From Defluviimonas salinarum (GTDB taxonomy: Bacteria > Pseudomonadota > Alphaproteobacteria > Rhodobacterales > Rhodobacteraceae), in assembly GCF_026013545.1 (NCBI RefSeq), contig NZ_JAPDOG010000002.1, positions 274,209-338,208 on the forward strand: a stretch of 64,000 bases of DNA, in the 5' to 3' direction. Numbering within the stretch: the stretch's first letter is position 1; every line of letters begins with the position of its first letter. The translations under genes and the position numbers were made by a program. Positions 16,505-24,877 of the stretch are shown here, piece by piece. Under the pieces are notes generated by a model. That model made no database searches, was not told where the DNA came from, and saw nothing but the letters and a program-made list of their open reading frames with translations.

Positions 16505-17890
16505 ATGCCGTTTTCCTTCGCCGATCCCGCCGCCGCATCGCGTCCTCTTCACCTGGTGGAGGCGGCAGAGGCCGCCGCGTTCGTTGCCGGGCGCAGTGAT
16601 GCGGAACGCGCCTGGCTCGACGCCTTGGGCTTTACCGGGGCGCTCGGCCAGATCTACGTTCTGCCGGGTCTCGACGGGGCGCCGGCGGGTGCGGTGTTCG
16701 GCTGGGGCAGCGCGGCAACGCGGCGGCGCGGACGGTTCCAGATCGCGCGCGCGGTGGCCGACCTGCCCTCGGGTGACTGGCATCTCGAAGGCGATCTCAG
16801 CCCTCGGGAGGCCGAAGAGGCGGCACTCGGCTGGCTGCTCGCGACCTATCGCTTCACACGCTACAAATCCGTGAAGACGCCCGTCGCACGGCTGAAAGCG
16901 CCGGCGGGCGTCGATGCGGCGCGGCTTCTGGCGATTGCCGAGGGCGAGGCACTGACCCGCGACCTGATCAACACGCCTGCCGCCGACATGGGGCCGGCGG
17001 AACTCGAGGACGCCTTCACCACGCTCGGCCGCCGTTTCGGCGCCGAGATCCGGGTGATCCGCGGCGACGATCTCCTCGCCCACGGCTTCCCGATGATCCA
17101 CGCCGTGGGCCGCGCCTCGGACCGTGCGCCGCGGCTTCTCGACCTAACTTGGGGCGAGGCGGGGCCGCGGCTCACGCTGGTCGGCAAGGGGGTCTGCTTC
17201 GACACCGGCGGGCTCGACATCAAGCCGGCCGCGTCGATGGGGCTAATGAAGAAGGACATGGGCGGCGCGGCGACGGTGATCGGGCTCGCCCACATGATCA
17301 TGGCGCTCGGGCTGAAGCTCCGGCTCCGGGTTCTGGTCCCGGCTGTGGAGAACGCGGTCGGCGGCAATGCCTTTCGGCCGCAGGACATCCTGAAAAGCCG
17401 CAAGGGCCTGACGGTCGAGATCAACAACACGGATGCCGAGGGCCGGCTCGTGCTCGCCGATGCCCTGGCGCTCGCCGACGAGGAGAAGCCCGACCTTCTC
17501 GTCTCGATGGCCACGCTCACCGGCGCGGCCCGGGTCGCGGTGGGCCCCGACCTCGCGCCCTACTTCTGCGACGACGATATCATCGCGGCGGCACTGGCGG
17601 AGGCCGGGGCGACAATCGCGGATCCCCTATGGCGGCTGCCGTTCTGGGAACCCTACGAGACCATGATCGAGCCCGGCATCGCCGATCTCGACAATGCGCC
17701 CGCGGGCGGCATGGCCGGATCGATCACGGCCGCGCTCTTTCTCCGGCGCTTCGTCACGGACACGCCCCGCTACGCGCATTTCGACATCTACGGATGGCAA
17801 CCTAAGGCGGAACCGGGGCGACCCAAGGGCGGCGTCGGCCAGGGCGCGCGGGCGCTCCTGGAGGCGCTTCCGGGCGTGCTCGGGCTGTGA
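16505..17890 (+). CDS. Leucyl aminopeptidase family (M17) metallopeptidase
   Basis: A cytoplasmic aminopeptidase removing N-terminal residues from peptides with two metal ions. The 461-residue product has a divergent N-terminal domain and a complete M17 catalytic domain: LTLVGKGVCFDTGGLDIKP with the metal Lys/Asp, MKKDMGGAATVIGLAH, ENAVGGNAFRPQDIL, the signature NNTDAEGRLVLADAL and, near the end, DLDNAPAGGMAGSITAALFL. It is shorter than PepA (about 500) and nearer the PepB-like group. It overlaps the following NlpC/P60 gene by 4 nt. Confidence 0.92.
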   Translation: MPFSFADPAAASRPLHLVEAAEAAAFVAGRSDAERAWLDALGFTGALGQIYVLPGLDGAPAGAVFGWGSAATRRRGRFQIARAVADLPSGDWHLEGDLSPREAEEAALGWLLATYRFTRYKSVKTPVARLKAPAGVDAARLLAIAEGEALTRDLINTPAADMGPAELEDAFTTLGRRFGAEIRVIRGDDLLAHGFPMIHAVGRASDRAPRLLDLTWGEAGPRLTLVGKGVCFDTGGLDIKPAASMGLMKKDMGGAATVIGLAHMIMALGLKLRLRVLVPAVENAVGGNAFRPQDILKSRKGLTVEINNTDAEGRLVLADALALADEEKPDLLVSMATLTGAARVAVGPDLAPYFCDDDIIAAALAEAGATIADPLWRLPFWEPYETMIEPGIADLDNAPAGGMAGSITAALFLRRFVTDTPRYAHFDIYGWQPKAEPGRPKGGVGQGARALLEALPGVLGL

Positions 17891-18726
17891 GCGACCGGCG
17901 CCTCACCCCGGCGAACGGCCGGGTCGCGCATGCCGCGCTCGAAGGCCAGGTTGCGGCCGACCGCTACGTTTCGGGCGACTGGGCACGGATCGCGGCGCCG
18001 CTCGCCGACCTCCTCGCGCGACCGGACGGGCCGCGCGACCGCCAGGTGCTGATGGGCGAACGGGTGCTGGTGCTCGACCGGCACGGCGGCTTCGCCTTCG
18101 TCCAGGCCGAGAAGGACGGCTATTGCGGCTACCTCGCCGAGCCGGTGATCGGCGCCGACCGCGCCGCCACCCACTGGGTCTCGGCCCCCGCGACCCATCT
18201 CTACCGCGAACCCGACATCAAGCGGCCGGAGGTGGCGAGCCTCACGCTCGGCGCGCGGCTGACCGTCACGGCCGAACACCTCGCTTTCCTCGAGACCGCC
18301 GAGGGGCTCTTCGTGCCGCGGATGCATCTGAAGCCGCTCGGCGACTGGGCGGACGACCCAGCCGGCGTGGCGGAAAGCCTGACCGGCACCCCTTATCTCT
18401 GGGGTGGCAACGCGCGGTCCGGGATCGACTGCTCGGGTCTCGTCCAGGCCGCGCTTCTCGCCTGCGGCATCGCCTGCCCGGGCGACAGCGACCTGCAGGA
18501 GGCCGCCCTCGGCGCGCCGCTGCCCGAGGATGCCGGATACCGGCGCGGCGACCTCCTGTTCTGGAAGGGCCATGTCGCGATGGCGGTCAGCGAAACCCAG
18601 CTCATCCACGCCAATGCCTTCCACATGGCGGTGGCCCATGAGGGGACCGCCGAGGCGATCGCCCGCATCGCGCGTCAGGGCGACGGCCGCCCCAGCACGG
18701 TGAAACGGCTCGCGGCCCGCCGCTGA
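17887..18726 (+). CDS. NlpC/P60-family peptidase (C40)
   Basis: The 279-residue protein has two SH3b-like segments (about 40-150, with YVSGDWARIAAPLADLL and TLGARLTVTAEHLAFLET), then a C-terminal NlpC/P60 domain with the catalytic Cys in RSGIDCSGLVQAALLACG and His in WKGHVAMAVSETQLIHA. Such enzymes cut gamma-D-Glu-diamino acid bonds in peptidoglycan or muropeptides. No signal peptide is seen, which with the overlapping aminopeptidase gene points to cytoplasmic muropeptide recycling (an LdcA/YkfC-like role, inferred). GTG start inside the GTGA overlap. Confidence 0.9.
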   Translation: MSDRRLTPANGRVAHAALEGQVAADRYVSGDWARIAAPLADLLARPDGPRDRQVLMGERVLVLDRHGGFAFVQAEKDGYCGYLAEPVIGADRAATHWVSAPATHLYREPDIKRPEVASLTLGARLTVTAEHLAFLETAEGLFVPRMHLKPLGDWADDPAGVAESLTGTPYLWGGNARSGIDCSGLVQAALLACGIACPGDSDLQEAALGAPLPEDAGYRRGDLLFWKGHVAMAVSETQLIHANAFHMAVAHEGTAEAIARIARQGDGRPSTVKRLAARR

Positions 18727-18743
18727 CCGGGCGCGCCCATCCC

Positions 18744-18776
18744 CTTCATCTTGCCGAAAATATCCCCGCCGGAGGC
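18744..18776 (+). repeat. Dispersed rhodobacterial intergenic repeat, copy
   Basis: CTTCATCTTGCCGAAAATAT followed by CCCCGCCGGAGGC, between the NlpC/P60 and DUF2794 genes. Related copies lie at 5306-5378 (two), 35493-35531 and 41429-41479. It does not form a perfect hairpin by itself. Confidence 0.7.
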
Positions 18777-18804
18777 TCCCGCAGCCGCCACCCGCGCACC
18801 GGGG

Positions 18805-19155
18805 TCAATCGTCCACCGGACGGATCAGCTTGCGTTCGAGCACCCGAAGCACCACGGGCAATTCATGGCCGCGCTTCAGAACCTGCCCGTCCATGCCGAT
18901 GACCGAATACATGCCCTGGCGGCTCCTGAGCCGCGGATGCTTCTCGATCCGGTAGATCGGGAACTCCGCGGCGCGGCGGAAGACCGAGAACACCGCCATG
19001 TCGCGCAGGAAGGACAGGGCGTAGTCGCGCCACTCGCCCGCCGCCACCATGCGCCCGTAGAGTCCGAGGATCTGGCCAAGCTCCAGACGATCAAATGAAA
19101 CCTGCTCGGGCGGGGAAGGGGAGGCGCGGAACGGGGTCGGCGTCTGGACCGTCAT
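18805..19155 (-). CDS. DUF2794 domain protein
   Basis: A 116-residue protein matching the alphaproteobacterial DUF2794 family: VSFDRLELGQILGLYGRMVAAGEWRDYA, then FRRAAEFPIYRIEKHPRL, QGMYSVIGMDGQVLKRG and LRVLERKLIRPV. No signal, membrane segment or catalytic motif is evident and the function of the family is unknown to me. Start: ATG at 19155 without a clear Shine-Dalgarno. It lies downstream of imuB on the same strand, 62 nt away. Confidence 0.85.
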   Translation of the reverse strand: MTVQTPTPFRASPSPPEQVSFDRLELGQILGLYGRMVAAGEWRDYALSFLRDMAVFSVFRRAAEFPIYRIEKHPRLRSRQGMYSVIGMDGQVLKRGHELPVVLRVLERKLIRPVDD

Positions 19156-19217
19156 AAGAGAAATGTTACATTCGTTTGGCAACAAATCAAGCCTGCCGGC
19201 GCTTTGGCGCCGCGCGC

Positions 19218-20867
19218 TCAGCGGAATGTGCCCTGACAGTACCAGCCGCCCGAGACCGCGCCGCCATGGGCGAAGAACAGCCAGAGCCGCTCGCCCGTCT
19301 CCACCTCCACCCGCCAGTAGTCGCGGGTGCCAGAGCGCCAGTCGGGCTCGTCGAGCCACCATTCCGGCGCGATCCGCTCCGGCCCGGTGGCCGCGGTGGT
19401 GACGAGGTCGCGGCGGCGCCAGCGGAACCGCGCGGGCGGCATCGGGTCCTCGGGCGCGGCGAGCGGCTCGGGGCGGAAGATCACCAGCGGCCGCGGGGTA
19501 CGGGGCGGCGGCCAGTCGACGGCGGGCTTCGACCAGGCGGCGGGCAGGATCTTCGCCGATTTCTCCGGGATGTGGCTGTCGGCCGGCGCGAGCCGGGTGA
19601 TCGCCTCCATCCCCACCCGCGCCCCGAGCTTCGAGATCAGGTCGTCGAGCGCGGTCTCGGCGGCGCTGCGCCCCGGCGCATCGCCGGGATCGTTGGGGCC
19701 GCGGACCTGGCGGGCATGGACCGGCTCGGTTACATGCGCCTCGAGCCGCAGCATGTCGATGCCGAAGCCGGGGTCGACCTCGTCGAGCTTCAGCATCAGG
19801 AGCGGGCGCAGCCGGTCGGGATCGGCCGAGGGCCGGGCGAGGCCGAGCTCGATCTCCTGCATCGACTGGTCGGCGCGGAACAGTTGCAACCGCACCCGCC
19901 GCGCGCCCCGGCCCTTGTCGCGGAGCCGCGCCGCGAGCGCGGGCAGGAGCCGGTCGATCCCGGCCATGATGTCCTCCGCGAGCCCGATCGGGTCGGGCAG
20001 CGTCAGCCGCACCGCGAAATGCAAGGGCGCGCGGGCGGGCGAGACCGGCTCGGTCTCGACCCCAAGCGCCTGGTCGAGTCGGCGGATGAGGCCGAGGCCG
20101 AAGCGCCGCGACAGCGCGGCGCGCGGCATTCCCATGATGTCGCCGACATGGCGCAGCCCGAGCCGGGCGAGGCCATGAACCGTGTCGTCGTCGATGCGGA
20201 GCGCGGCCAAGGGCAGCGGCGCGAGGCTCTGCCGGAGCTGGCCGGGGGCCGAGATCCGGGCCTGCGGCACCGGCGGCATCTCCGGCACCGGCGCCGGGCC
20301 GCCGCGGATCCAGTGCCGCTTGGCTGCGCGTGACCGCGTCGCCCGCGCCTCCTGGTCGATGGCGTCGCCGTTCCTGACCCGCGCCGCCTCGCGCCCGGCA
20401 TGGCGCGCGAGCGCCCAGGCCGCGCCCACCGTGTCGGCGATGCCGGCCTCGACCGTCAGGCCGAGCCCGGCGCAATCCTCCGCCACCGCGCCCAGCACGC
20501 CCTCCTCGCCGCCGAAGAGATGCGCCGCGCCGGACAGGTCGATCACCAGCCCCTCGGGCGGCTCCTCTGCGACCCAGGGGCTGAACTTGCCGGCCCAGCG
20601 GCGGAGCGCGGTGAGGAACTGCGCCTCGGCGCGGGGATTGCGGAACCGGGTGACAAGCGCCGGGCTCATCGCCAGCGCATCGCGCAGGGGCTGGCCGCGA
20701 TAGAGCCCCTCGGCCTCGGCGGCGGCGGTGAGCGAGGTCAGGACCTGGCGGTTCGCCTCCTCGCCGACGACGGCAAAGGCCGGGGCCGGCATGCCGCGCA
20801 TCCGGCGCACCAGCCGTTCGGCGCCGAGACGGGGGAACCAGAGCGAGAGAATCCGGCGTTGGACCAT
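19218..20867 (-). CDS. imuB: ImuB: Y-family polymerase-like protein of the SOS mutasome
   Basis: A 549-residue Y-family polymerase relative. ImuB proteins lack catalytic carboxylates and instead bridge the beta clamp, ImuA and the error-prone polymerase DnaE2. Here the region that holds the first Asp in DinB reads LSLWFPRLGAERL, and the S-x-D-E motif is replaced by GLVIDLSGAAHLFGGE, so the protein should be catalytically dead. The little-finger region follows (ALRIDDDTVHGLARLG, MGMPRAALSRRFG). A LexA site sits just before the start. Neither imuA nor dnaE2 is adjacent, which is unusual. Confidence 0.88.
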   Translation of the reverse strand: MVQRRILSLWFPRLGAERLVRRMRGMPAPAFAVVGEEANRQVLTSLTAAAEAEGLYRGQPLRDALAMSPALVTRFRNPRAEAQFLTALRRWAGKFSPWVAEEPPEGLVIDLSGAAHLFGGEEGVLGAVAEDCAGLGLTVEAGIADTVGAAWALARHAGREAARVRNGDAIDQEARATRSRAAKRHWIRGGPAPVPEMPPVPQARISAPGQLRQSLAPLPLAALRIDDDTVHGLARLGLRHVGDIMGMPRAALSRRFGLGLIRRLDQALGVETEPVSPARAPLHFAVRLTLPDPIGLAEDIMAGIDRLLPALAARLRDKGRGARRVRLQLFRADQSMQEIELGLARPSADPDRLRPLLMLKLDEVDPGFGIDMLRLEAHVTEPVHARQVRGPNDPGDAPGRSAAETALDDLISKLGARVGMEAITRLAPADSHIPEKSAKILPAAWSKPAVDWPPPRTPRPLVIFRPEPLAAPEDPMPPARFRWRRRDLVTTAATGPERIAPEWWLDEPDWRSGTRDYWRVEVETGERLWLFFAHGGAVSGGWYCQGTFR

Positions 20868-20881
20868 GAGGGCGACATAAT

Positions 20882-20896
20882 GTTCTTGATATGTTC
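20882..20896 (-). promoter_or_regulatory. LexA (SOS) operator of imuB
   Basis: GTTC-TTGATAT-GTTC, an exact match to the GTTC-N7-GTTC (GAAC-N7-GAAC) operator recognised by LexA in Rhodobacter and other alphaproteobacteria. It lies 15-29 nt upstream of the imuB start codon, close enough to cover the promoter or transcription start. It predicts damage-induced expression of imuB. Confidence 0.85.
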
Positions 20897-20931
20897 CATA
20901 TTACCCTCCGCCCCGGCCGGAGTCGAGTCGC

Positions 20932-21204
20932 TCAGCCGCAGCGGATTGCGGCAATCATCCCGTCGGCGCCGATCTCGACGTTCAACCGGCCGGGGTTGTA
21001 ATCCATCGTGACCGCCTCGTCCGGGTGAACCACCCGCACCGGCTCATCGAGCCCGGTTGGATCGAAGGCATTTTCCGGTTGCCCGACAAGATGTTGCAGG
21101 CTTTCGGCCGAGCAGGTCGCCTCGGCAGGGACGGCCGGACTCGCCGGCGCCTCGACGCAGGCGGCCAGAAGCGGAATCGCGAGGAAGATGGCAGAAGCTT
21201 TCAC
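20932..21204 (-). CDS. I78-family peptidase-inhibitor-like lipoprotein
   Basis: A 90-residue lipoprotein: signal peptide with lipobox LLAAC at about residue 16, then a domain of the inhibitor I78 type ([48 protein letters not shown]), with the two cysteines likely to pair. I78 proteins resemble serine-protease inhibitors and are common secreted lipoproteins; the target is unknown. Divergent from the formaldehyde dehydrogenase gene. Confidence 0.85.
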   Translation of the reverse strand: MKASAIFLAIPLLAACVEAPASPAVPAEATCSAESLQHLVGQPENAFDPTGLDEPVRVVHPDEAVTMDYNPGRLNVEIGADGMIAAIRCG

Positions 21205-21287
21205 TGGAATGTCGTTTCCCGAATTGCATTGGCGGCGAGTATGCCACAGGGTCTGACGAGCACAACAAGACGATGGGAGGATCCCCG

Positions 21288-22415
21288 ATGCGTACCCGCG
21301 CCGCCGTGGCCGTTCAGGCCGGCAAGCCCTTGGAAATCATGGAGGTGAACTTGGCCGGCCCGAAGGCTGGCGAGGTCCTTGTGGAGATCAAGGCCACCGG
21401 CATCTGCCACACCGACGAATTCACGCTCTCGGGCGCGGACCCGGAAGGGCTCTTCCCGGCGATCCTCGGCCACGAGGGCGCGGGCGTCGTCGTCGATGTC
21501 GGCCCCGGCGTCACCAGCCTGAAGAAGGGTGACCATGTCATCCCGCTCTACACGCCGGAATGCCGGACCTGCCCGTCCTGCCTTTCCCGCAAGACCAACC
21601 TCTGCACCTCGATCCGCGCGACTCAAGGACAGGGCCTGATGCCGGATGGCACGTCGCGTTTCTCGACCCTGGATGGTGACCCGATCCTGCATTACATGGG
21701 CTGCTCGACCTTCTCGAACTACACGGTCCTGCCCGAGATCGCGCTCGCCAAGGTGCGCGAGGACGCGCCCTTCGACAAGATCTGCTACATCGGTTGCGGC
21801 GTGACCACCGGCATCGGAGCGGTGATCAACACCGCGAAGGTGGAGATCGGCGCGACGGCGGCGGTGTTCGGCCTCGGCGGCATCGGCCTCAACGTGATCC
21901 AGGGCCTGCGGCTTGCGGGCGCCGACAAGATCATCGGTGTCGACCTCAACCCGGCCAAGAAGGAAATGGCCGAGAAGTTCGGGATGACCCATTTCGTCAA
22001 CCCGAAGGACTGCGAGAACGTCGTCCAGGAGATCGTCAACATCACCAAGACCCCGTTCGACCAGATCGGCGGCGCGGATTATTCGTTCGACTGTACCGGC
22101 AACGTGAAGGTGATGCGCGACGCGCTCGAATGCACCCACAGGGGCTGGGGCCAGTCGATCATCATCGGCGTCGCCCCGGCGGGCGCCGTGATCGAGACGC
22201 GGCCGTTCCAGCTCGTCACCGGGCGGGTGTGGAAGGGCACCGCCTTCGGCGGCGCGCGCGGGCGCACCGACGTGCCGAAGATCGTCGACTGGTACATGGA
22301 GGGCAAGATCGAGATCGACTCGATGATCACTCACCAGCTCAAGCTCGACGAGATCAACAAGGGCTTCGACCTGATGCACGCGGGCGAGTCGATCCGCTCG
22401 GTCGTGGTCTACTGA
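21288..22415 (+). CDS. frmA: S-(hydroxymethyl)glutathione dehydrogenase / class III alcohol dehydrogenase
   Basis: Oxidises the glutathione-formaldehyde adduct to S-formylglutathione with NAD. The 375-residue product has the catalytic zinc ligands ([21 protein letters not shown]), the structural-zinc cluster [16 protein letters not shown], the class III coenzyme site [20 protein letters not shown], and [15 protein letters not shown] near the end. Start: ATG at 21288, seven bases after GGGAGG; the frame is open further upstream without support. The next pathway enzyme, S-formylglutathione hydrolase, is about 7.7 kb downstream rather than adjacent. A strong terminator follows. Confidence 0.96.
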   Translation: MRTRAAVAVQAGKPLEIMEVNLAGPKAGEVLVEIKATGICHTDEFTLSGADPEGLFPAILGHEGAGVVVDVGPGVTSLKKGDHVIPLYTPECRTCPSCLSRKTNLCTSIRATQGQGLMPDGTSRFSTLDGDPILHYMGCSTFSNYTVLPEIALAKVREDAPFDKICYIGCGVTTGIGAVINTAKVEIGATAAVFGLGGIGLNVIQGLRLAGADKIIGVDLNPAKKEMAEKFGMTHFVNPKDCENVVQEIVNITKTPFDQIGGADYSFDCTGNVKVMRDALECTHRGWGQSIIIGVAPAGAVIETRPFQLVTGRVWKGTAFGGARGRTDVPKIVDWYMEGKIEIDSMITHQLKLDEINKGFDLMHAGESIRSVVVY

Positions 22416-22448
22416 CCGCGCGCAACTGCGGGGAACCTTCCCGAACGG

Positions 22449-22479
22449 AAAGGCAAGGCTTCGACCGCCTTGCCTTTTT
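22449..22479 (+). terminator. Rho-independent terminator of the formaldehyde dehydrogenase gene
   Basis: AAAGGCAAGGC (22449-22459), loop TTCGACC, GCCTTGCCTTT with a run of five T. A perfect 11-bp stem 34 nt past the stop codon. Confidence 0.92.
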
Positions 22480-22500
22480 GTGCCGGACCTCCGGATTTGG

Positions 22501-22908
22501 TCAGTTCCGCGCCCCGGCTTCCGCGCCGAAAGCGGACTTGACGAAGTCCTCCTTCATCAGATGCGCCTTCATCGCCGGCAGGCCGACCGCCTTGAGCGAC
22601 AGGATCGCGGCGTAGATCAGCGTCGCTGAGGCCAGCGCATCAAGGAACCAGCCGATGGCGTCGCCCGGCGGGCCGAGCCTTGCCGGAAGCCCGGCGAGCG
22701 CCGGCACGGTCCAGAGGCCCGTCAGTGCGTGAAGCGCCAGCGCGATCCAGAAGCCGGCGCAATAGGGGCAGTGCCATTGCCCGTAGAGTGCTCGCAGCGG
22801 GCCCGGCAATCGCGCCAGAAGCGCGTTGAACCAACTGCCCCATTCCGGCAGCTTCTCCCAGATCAGGATGTGTAGGGCGGTTCCGATCAGCACGAGTTCA
22901 AAGGTCAT
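22501..22908 (-). CDS. Small membrane protein with a CPYC motif
   Basis: A 135-residue protein with about three hydrophobic segments (FELVLIGTALHILIW, GFWIALALHALTGLWTVPAL, LDALASATLIYAAILSL) and, at the head of the second, HCPYCAGFW: a CxxC that could bind metal or be redox active. The C-x-x-C-x-GFW arrangement resembles DUF1360-type proteins. Function unknown. Start: ATG at 22908 with AGGAA 8 nt before. The upstream region has an inverted motif also found before the neighbouring marR gene, so it is a likely target of that regulator. Confidence 0.7.
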   Translation of the reverse strand: MTFELVLIGTALHILIWEKLPEWGSWFNALLARLPGPLRALYGQWHCPYCAGFWIALALHALTGLWTVPALAGLPARLGPPGDAIGWFLDALASATLIYAAILSLKAVGLPAMKAHLMKEDFVKSAFGAEAGARN

Positions 22909-22932
22909 CTTGAGTTCCTGTTTGTGTTGTTG

Positions 22933-22951
22933 ATTAGTTAGCCTGACTTAC
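22933..22951 (-). promoter_or_regulatory. Probable MarR-type operator upstream of the CPYC membrane protein
   Basis: On the plus strand ATTAGTTAG, one base, CTGACTTAC: two 9-mers forming an imperfect inverted repeat, 25 nt upstream of the start codon at 22908. The same two 9-mers occur before the marR start (23429-23451) with a 5-base spacer and opposite orientation. Sequence repetition is direct observation; binding by the MarR protein is inferred. Confidence 0.6.
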
Positions 22952-22979
22952 TTGTAGGCTCAAAGTTTAAGCAGCCGGG

Positions 22980-23408
22980 TCATGCCGGCGCGGGGCCGTC
23001 GAACACGGCATCCAGTTTCCGGCGCTCGGTGTCGGACAGGGAGTCCAGAAGCGTCCGGGCGGCGGCGGCATAGACGGTTTCGCCTCGCCGGAGCATGTCG
23101 ATACCGGCTTCGGTCAGCAGGATGTGCTGGGCGCGGGCGTCGTACTGGCACGGGATCCGCGTGACAAGGCCACGCTCCTCGAGCTTCACGACCATCGCGC
23201 TGGCCGAGGCCTTGCGGACCCCCATCTCGTCGACCACGTCCTGCAGGTGCTGGCCGTGATCGTGCCTGTCGGTCTTCCGTGCCTCCTGCTCGCGGATGGA
23301 GCGGAGATATTCGAACTCGCTGTGGCTCACGCCGGATGCTCCGCCCTGCATCGCCCATTGGCGATGGGCGTGGCGGTGGACGAGTTCGATCAGCCTTGCC
23401 AAATCCAT
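22980..23408 (-). CDS. MarR-family transcriptional regulator
   Basis: A winged-helix regulator, 142 residues from the ATG at 23408. The recognition region is QDVVDEMGVRKASASAMVVK and the wing LVTRIPCQYDARAQHILLT; dimerisation helices flank it. A Cys in the wing (IPCQYD) could sense oxidants, though that is speculation. Alternative in-frame ATGs lie at 23441 and 23471; using either would put the 12-G tract inside the coding region and the first inside the operator. The 23408 start is preferred because MDLARLIELVHRH begins as MarR proteins do. Probably autoregulated. Confidence 0.85.
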   Translation of the reverse strand: MDLARLIELVHRHAHRQWAMQGGASGVSHSEFEYLRSIREQEARKTDRHDHGQHLQDVVDEMGVRKASASAMVVKLEERGLVTRIPCQYDARAQHILLTEAGIDMLRRGETVYAAAARTLLDSLSDTERRKLDAVFDGPAPA

Positions 23409-23412
23409 TGCG

Positions 23413-23424
23413 CCCCCCCCCCCC
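23413..23424. repeat. Homopolymer run of 12 C (12 G on the coding strand) at the marR start
   Basis: Twelve consecutive C on the plus strand, five bases before the marR ATG when read on the minus strand. It occupies the position of the ribosome-binding site. If translation starts at 23441 or 23471 it instead encodes four glycines in frame. Confidence 0.9.
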
Positions 23425-23428
23425 GTTG

Positions 23429-23451
23429 GTAAGTCAGACATCCTAACTAAT
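23429..23451 (-). promoter_or_regulatory. Probable autoregulatory operator of marR
   Basis: On the plus strand GTAAGTCAG, five bases (ACATC), CTAACTAAT. The same 9-mers as the site at 22933-22951, inverted and with a spacer four bases longer. It lies 20-43 nt upstream of the marR start. Confidence 0.6.
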
Positions 23452-23537
23452 GGGCGCGCGGGAAAAGTCAAGCGAGGGAACGAATATCGGCTAGCTGTCG
23501 GCCGGAGCCCGCGGATGAGCCGTGCGGAAAGAGGCGA

Positions 23538-24071
23538 ATGAACGGTTTTTCAACCAGACGCCTGATCGTCGAGACCTGGGCGGATGCGATTGCCGCCGAG
23601 CCCGCGCGATCCCGGCTCGTCGACGAATTGAAGCGGCTGCTGACCCCCGGCGTTCTGGAGCATCTGCCCGAACCGCTTCAGATCGCGCCCGGTGCGGGGG
23701 CCGTTGCGCTCTGGGTGGCGGGGCGGGGCCGCGAGGCCGCGGTCTACACCGTCCGTCATGCGGCGCAGGGGCATCTGATCGGGCTTCTGATCCTGGCCGA
23801 GTTCGCCGACGAGGGGGGCGGCGCGGCGATGCACCTCGGCTACCCGCTCGCGGAACCCGAGTGGGGCAAGGGATATGCGAGCGAACTGGTGGCCGGGCTC
23901 GTGGACTGGCTCGCCGAGCAGGGGCGGCCGGTCACGCTCCTCGGGGGCGTCGCAAATGGCAATCCCGCCTCGGCGGCCGTGCCGCGGAAGGCGGGTTTCA
24001 AGAGATCGGACGCGCTATCGGACCGCGACACCGACATGTATATCCATTGTCCGGTCCAGGCTGCGGTGTAG
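23538..24071 (+). CDS. GNAT-family N-acetyltransferase
   Basis: A 177-residue protein with RimJ/RimL-like features: the opening STRRLIVETWADA, the beta4 region GHLIGLLILAEF, a pyrophosphate-loop area LAEPEWGKGYASELVAGLVDW and the closing NPASAAVPRKAGFKRSD. It uses acetyl-CoA to acylate an unknown substrate. Monocistronic, with GAGGCG just before the ATG. Confidence 0.85.
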   Translation: MNGFSTRRLIVETWADAIAAEPARSRLVDELKRLLTPGVLEHLPEPLQIAPGAGAVALWVAGRGREAAVYTVRHAAQGHLIGLLILAEFADEGGGAAMHLGYPLAEPEWGKGYASELVAGLVDWLAEQGRPVTLLGGVANGNPASAAVPRKAGFKRSDALSDRDTDMYIHCPVQAAV

Positions 24072-24109
24072 AGCGCGGGCACCACGATGGGCGGCTTGCC
24101 TGGACGGCG

Positions 24110-24877
24110 TCACCCGCCGCGCGTCTCGATCCTCAGCAAGTCGCCGCAATGCTTGCAATGCACCGCGTCCGGGTCATGCCGCGTCAGCCCGCAGCTCGGG
24201 CAGGGGTGATGCACGCGCGACGGGGTAAAGACCGCGCCGGCCAGGCGCAGGAACAGCGAGACGCCGACCACCATGATCACCACCGCGGCGAGCTTTTCCC
24301 CCGGCGTGTTCGGTGTCAGGTCGCCATAGCCCGTCGTGGTCAGGGTGGTGACCGTGTAGTAGAGCGAATCCACATAGGCTGCGGAACCGCCGCGCTCCGC
24401 AAAGAACAGGAAGACCGCCGAGGTCGTCACGAAGACGAAGATGACCAGGTTGAGCGACGCCACCAGCGCATCCTCGTGTTCGCGGAAGAACCGCCAGTCT
24501 CTCCGCAGGTCCTGCAACAGGTATTCCGAGTGGCCCAGCCGGATGCCGCGCAGGATGCGCAGGAAGGTGAGGTCGAGACTAAACAGCGGGTCCAGCAGCA
24601 GCGACAGAAGCACCACAAGATCGGCGAGCACATAGATGCGCCCCAGATGGCGCCAGCGGCTGTCGGAGATCCAGAACCTGAAAAGGAAATCGACCGCGAT
24701 CACGAGTGCAAGCGCCGTATTGACCGCGCGTAGCGCCGGCGACGCGGGCAGCGGGACCGAGATGATGAAATAGACGACGGTGGCGAGGTCGAACAGGATC
24801 AGGCCGTAACGCAGCCGCCGCGCGGCCGGCGACTGGCCGGTGTAGAGTTCGATCACGCGCGCCTTCAGCCGCTCCAT
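24110..24877 (-). CDS. Voltage-gated-type K+ channel with a C-terminal zinc ribbon
   Basis: A 255-residue six-helix ion channel. S1-S4 run from about 22 to 127, with an S4-like helix LTFLRILRGIRLGHSEYLL carrying spaced Arg, then S5 (about 136-161), the pore with the potassium filter TLTTTGYGDLTP (about 177-189) and S6 (about 195-217). The cytoplasmic end carries two CxxC pairs, HPCPSCGLTRHDP and VHCKHCGDLL, a zinc-ribbon-like module not usual in bacterial Kv-type channels. It stands alone on the minus strand. Confidence 0.9.
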   Translation of the reverse strand: MERLKARVIELYTGQSPAARRLRYGLILFDLATVVYFIISVPLPASPALRAVNTALALVIAVDFLFRFWISDSRWRHLGRIYVLADLVVLLSLLLDPLFSLDLTFLRILRGIRLGHSEYLLQDLRRDWRFFREHEDALVASLNLVIFVFVTTSAVFLFFAERGGSAAYVDSLYYTVTTLTTTGYGDLTPNTPGEKLAAVVIMVVGVSLFLRLAGAVFTPSRVHHPCPSCGLTRHDPDAVHCKHCGDLLRIETRGG

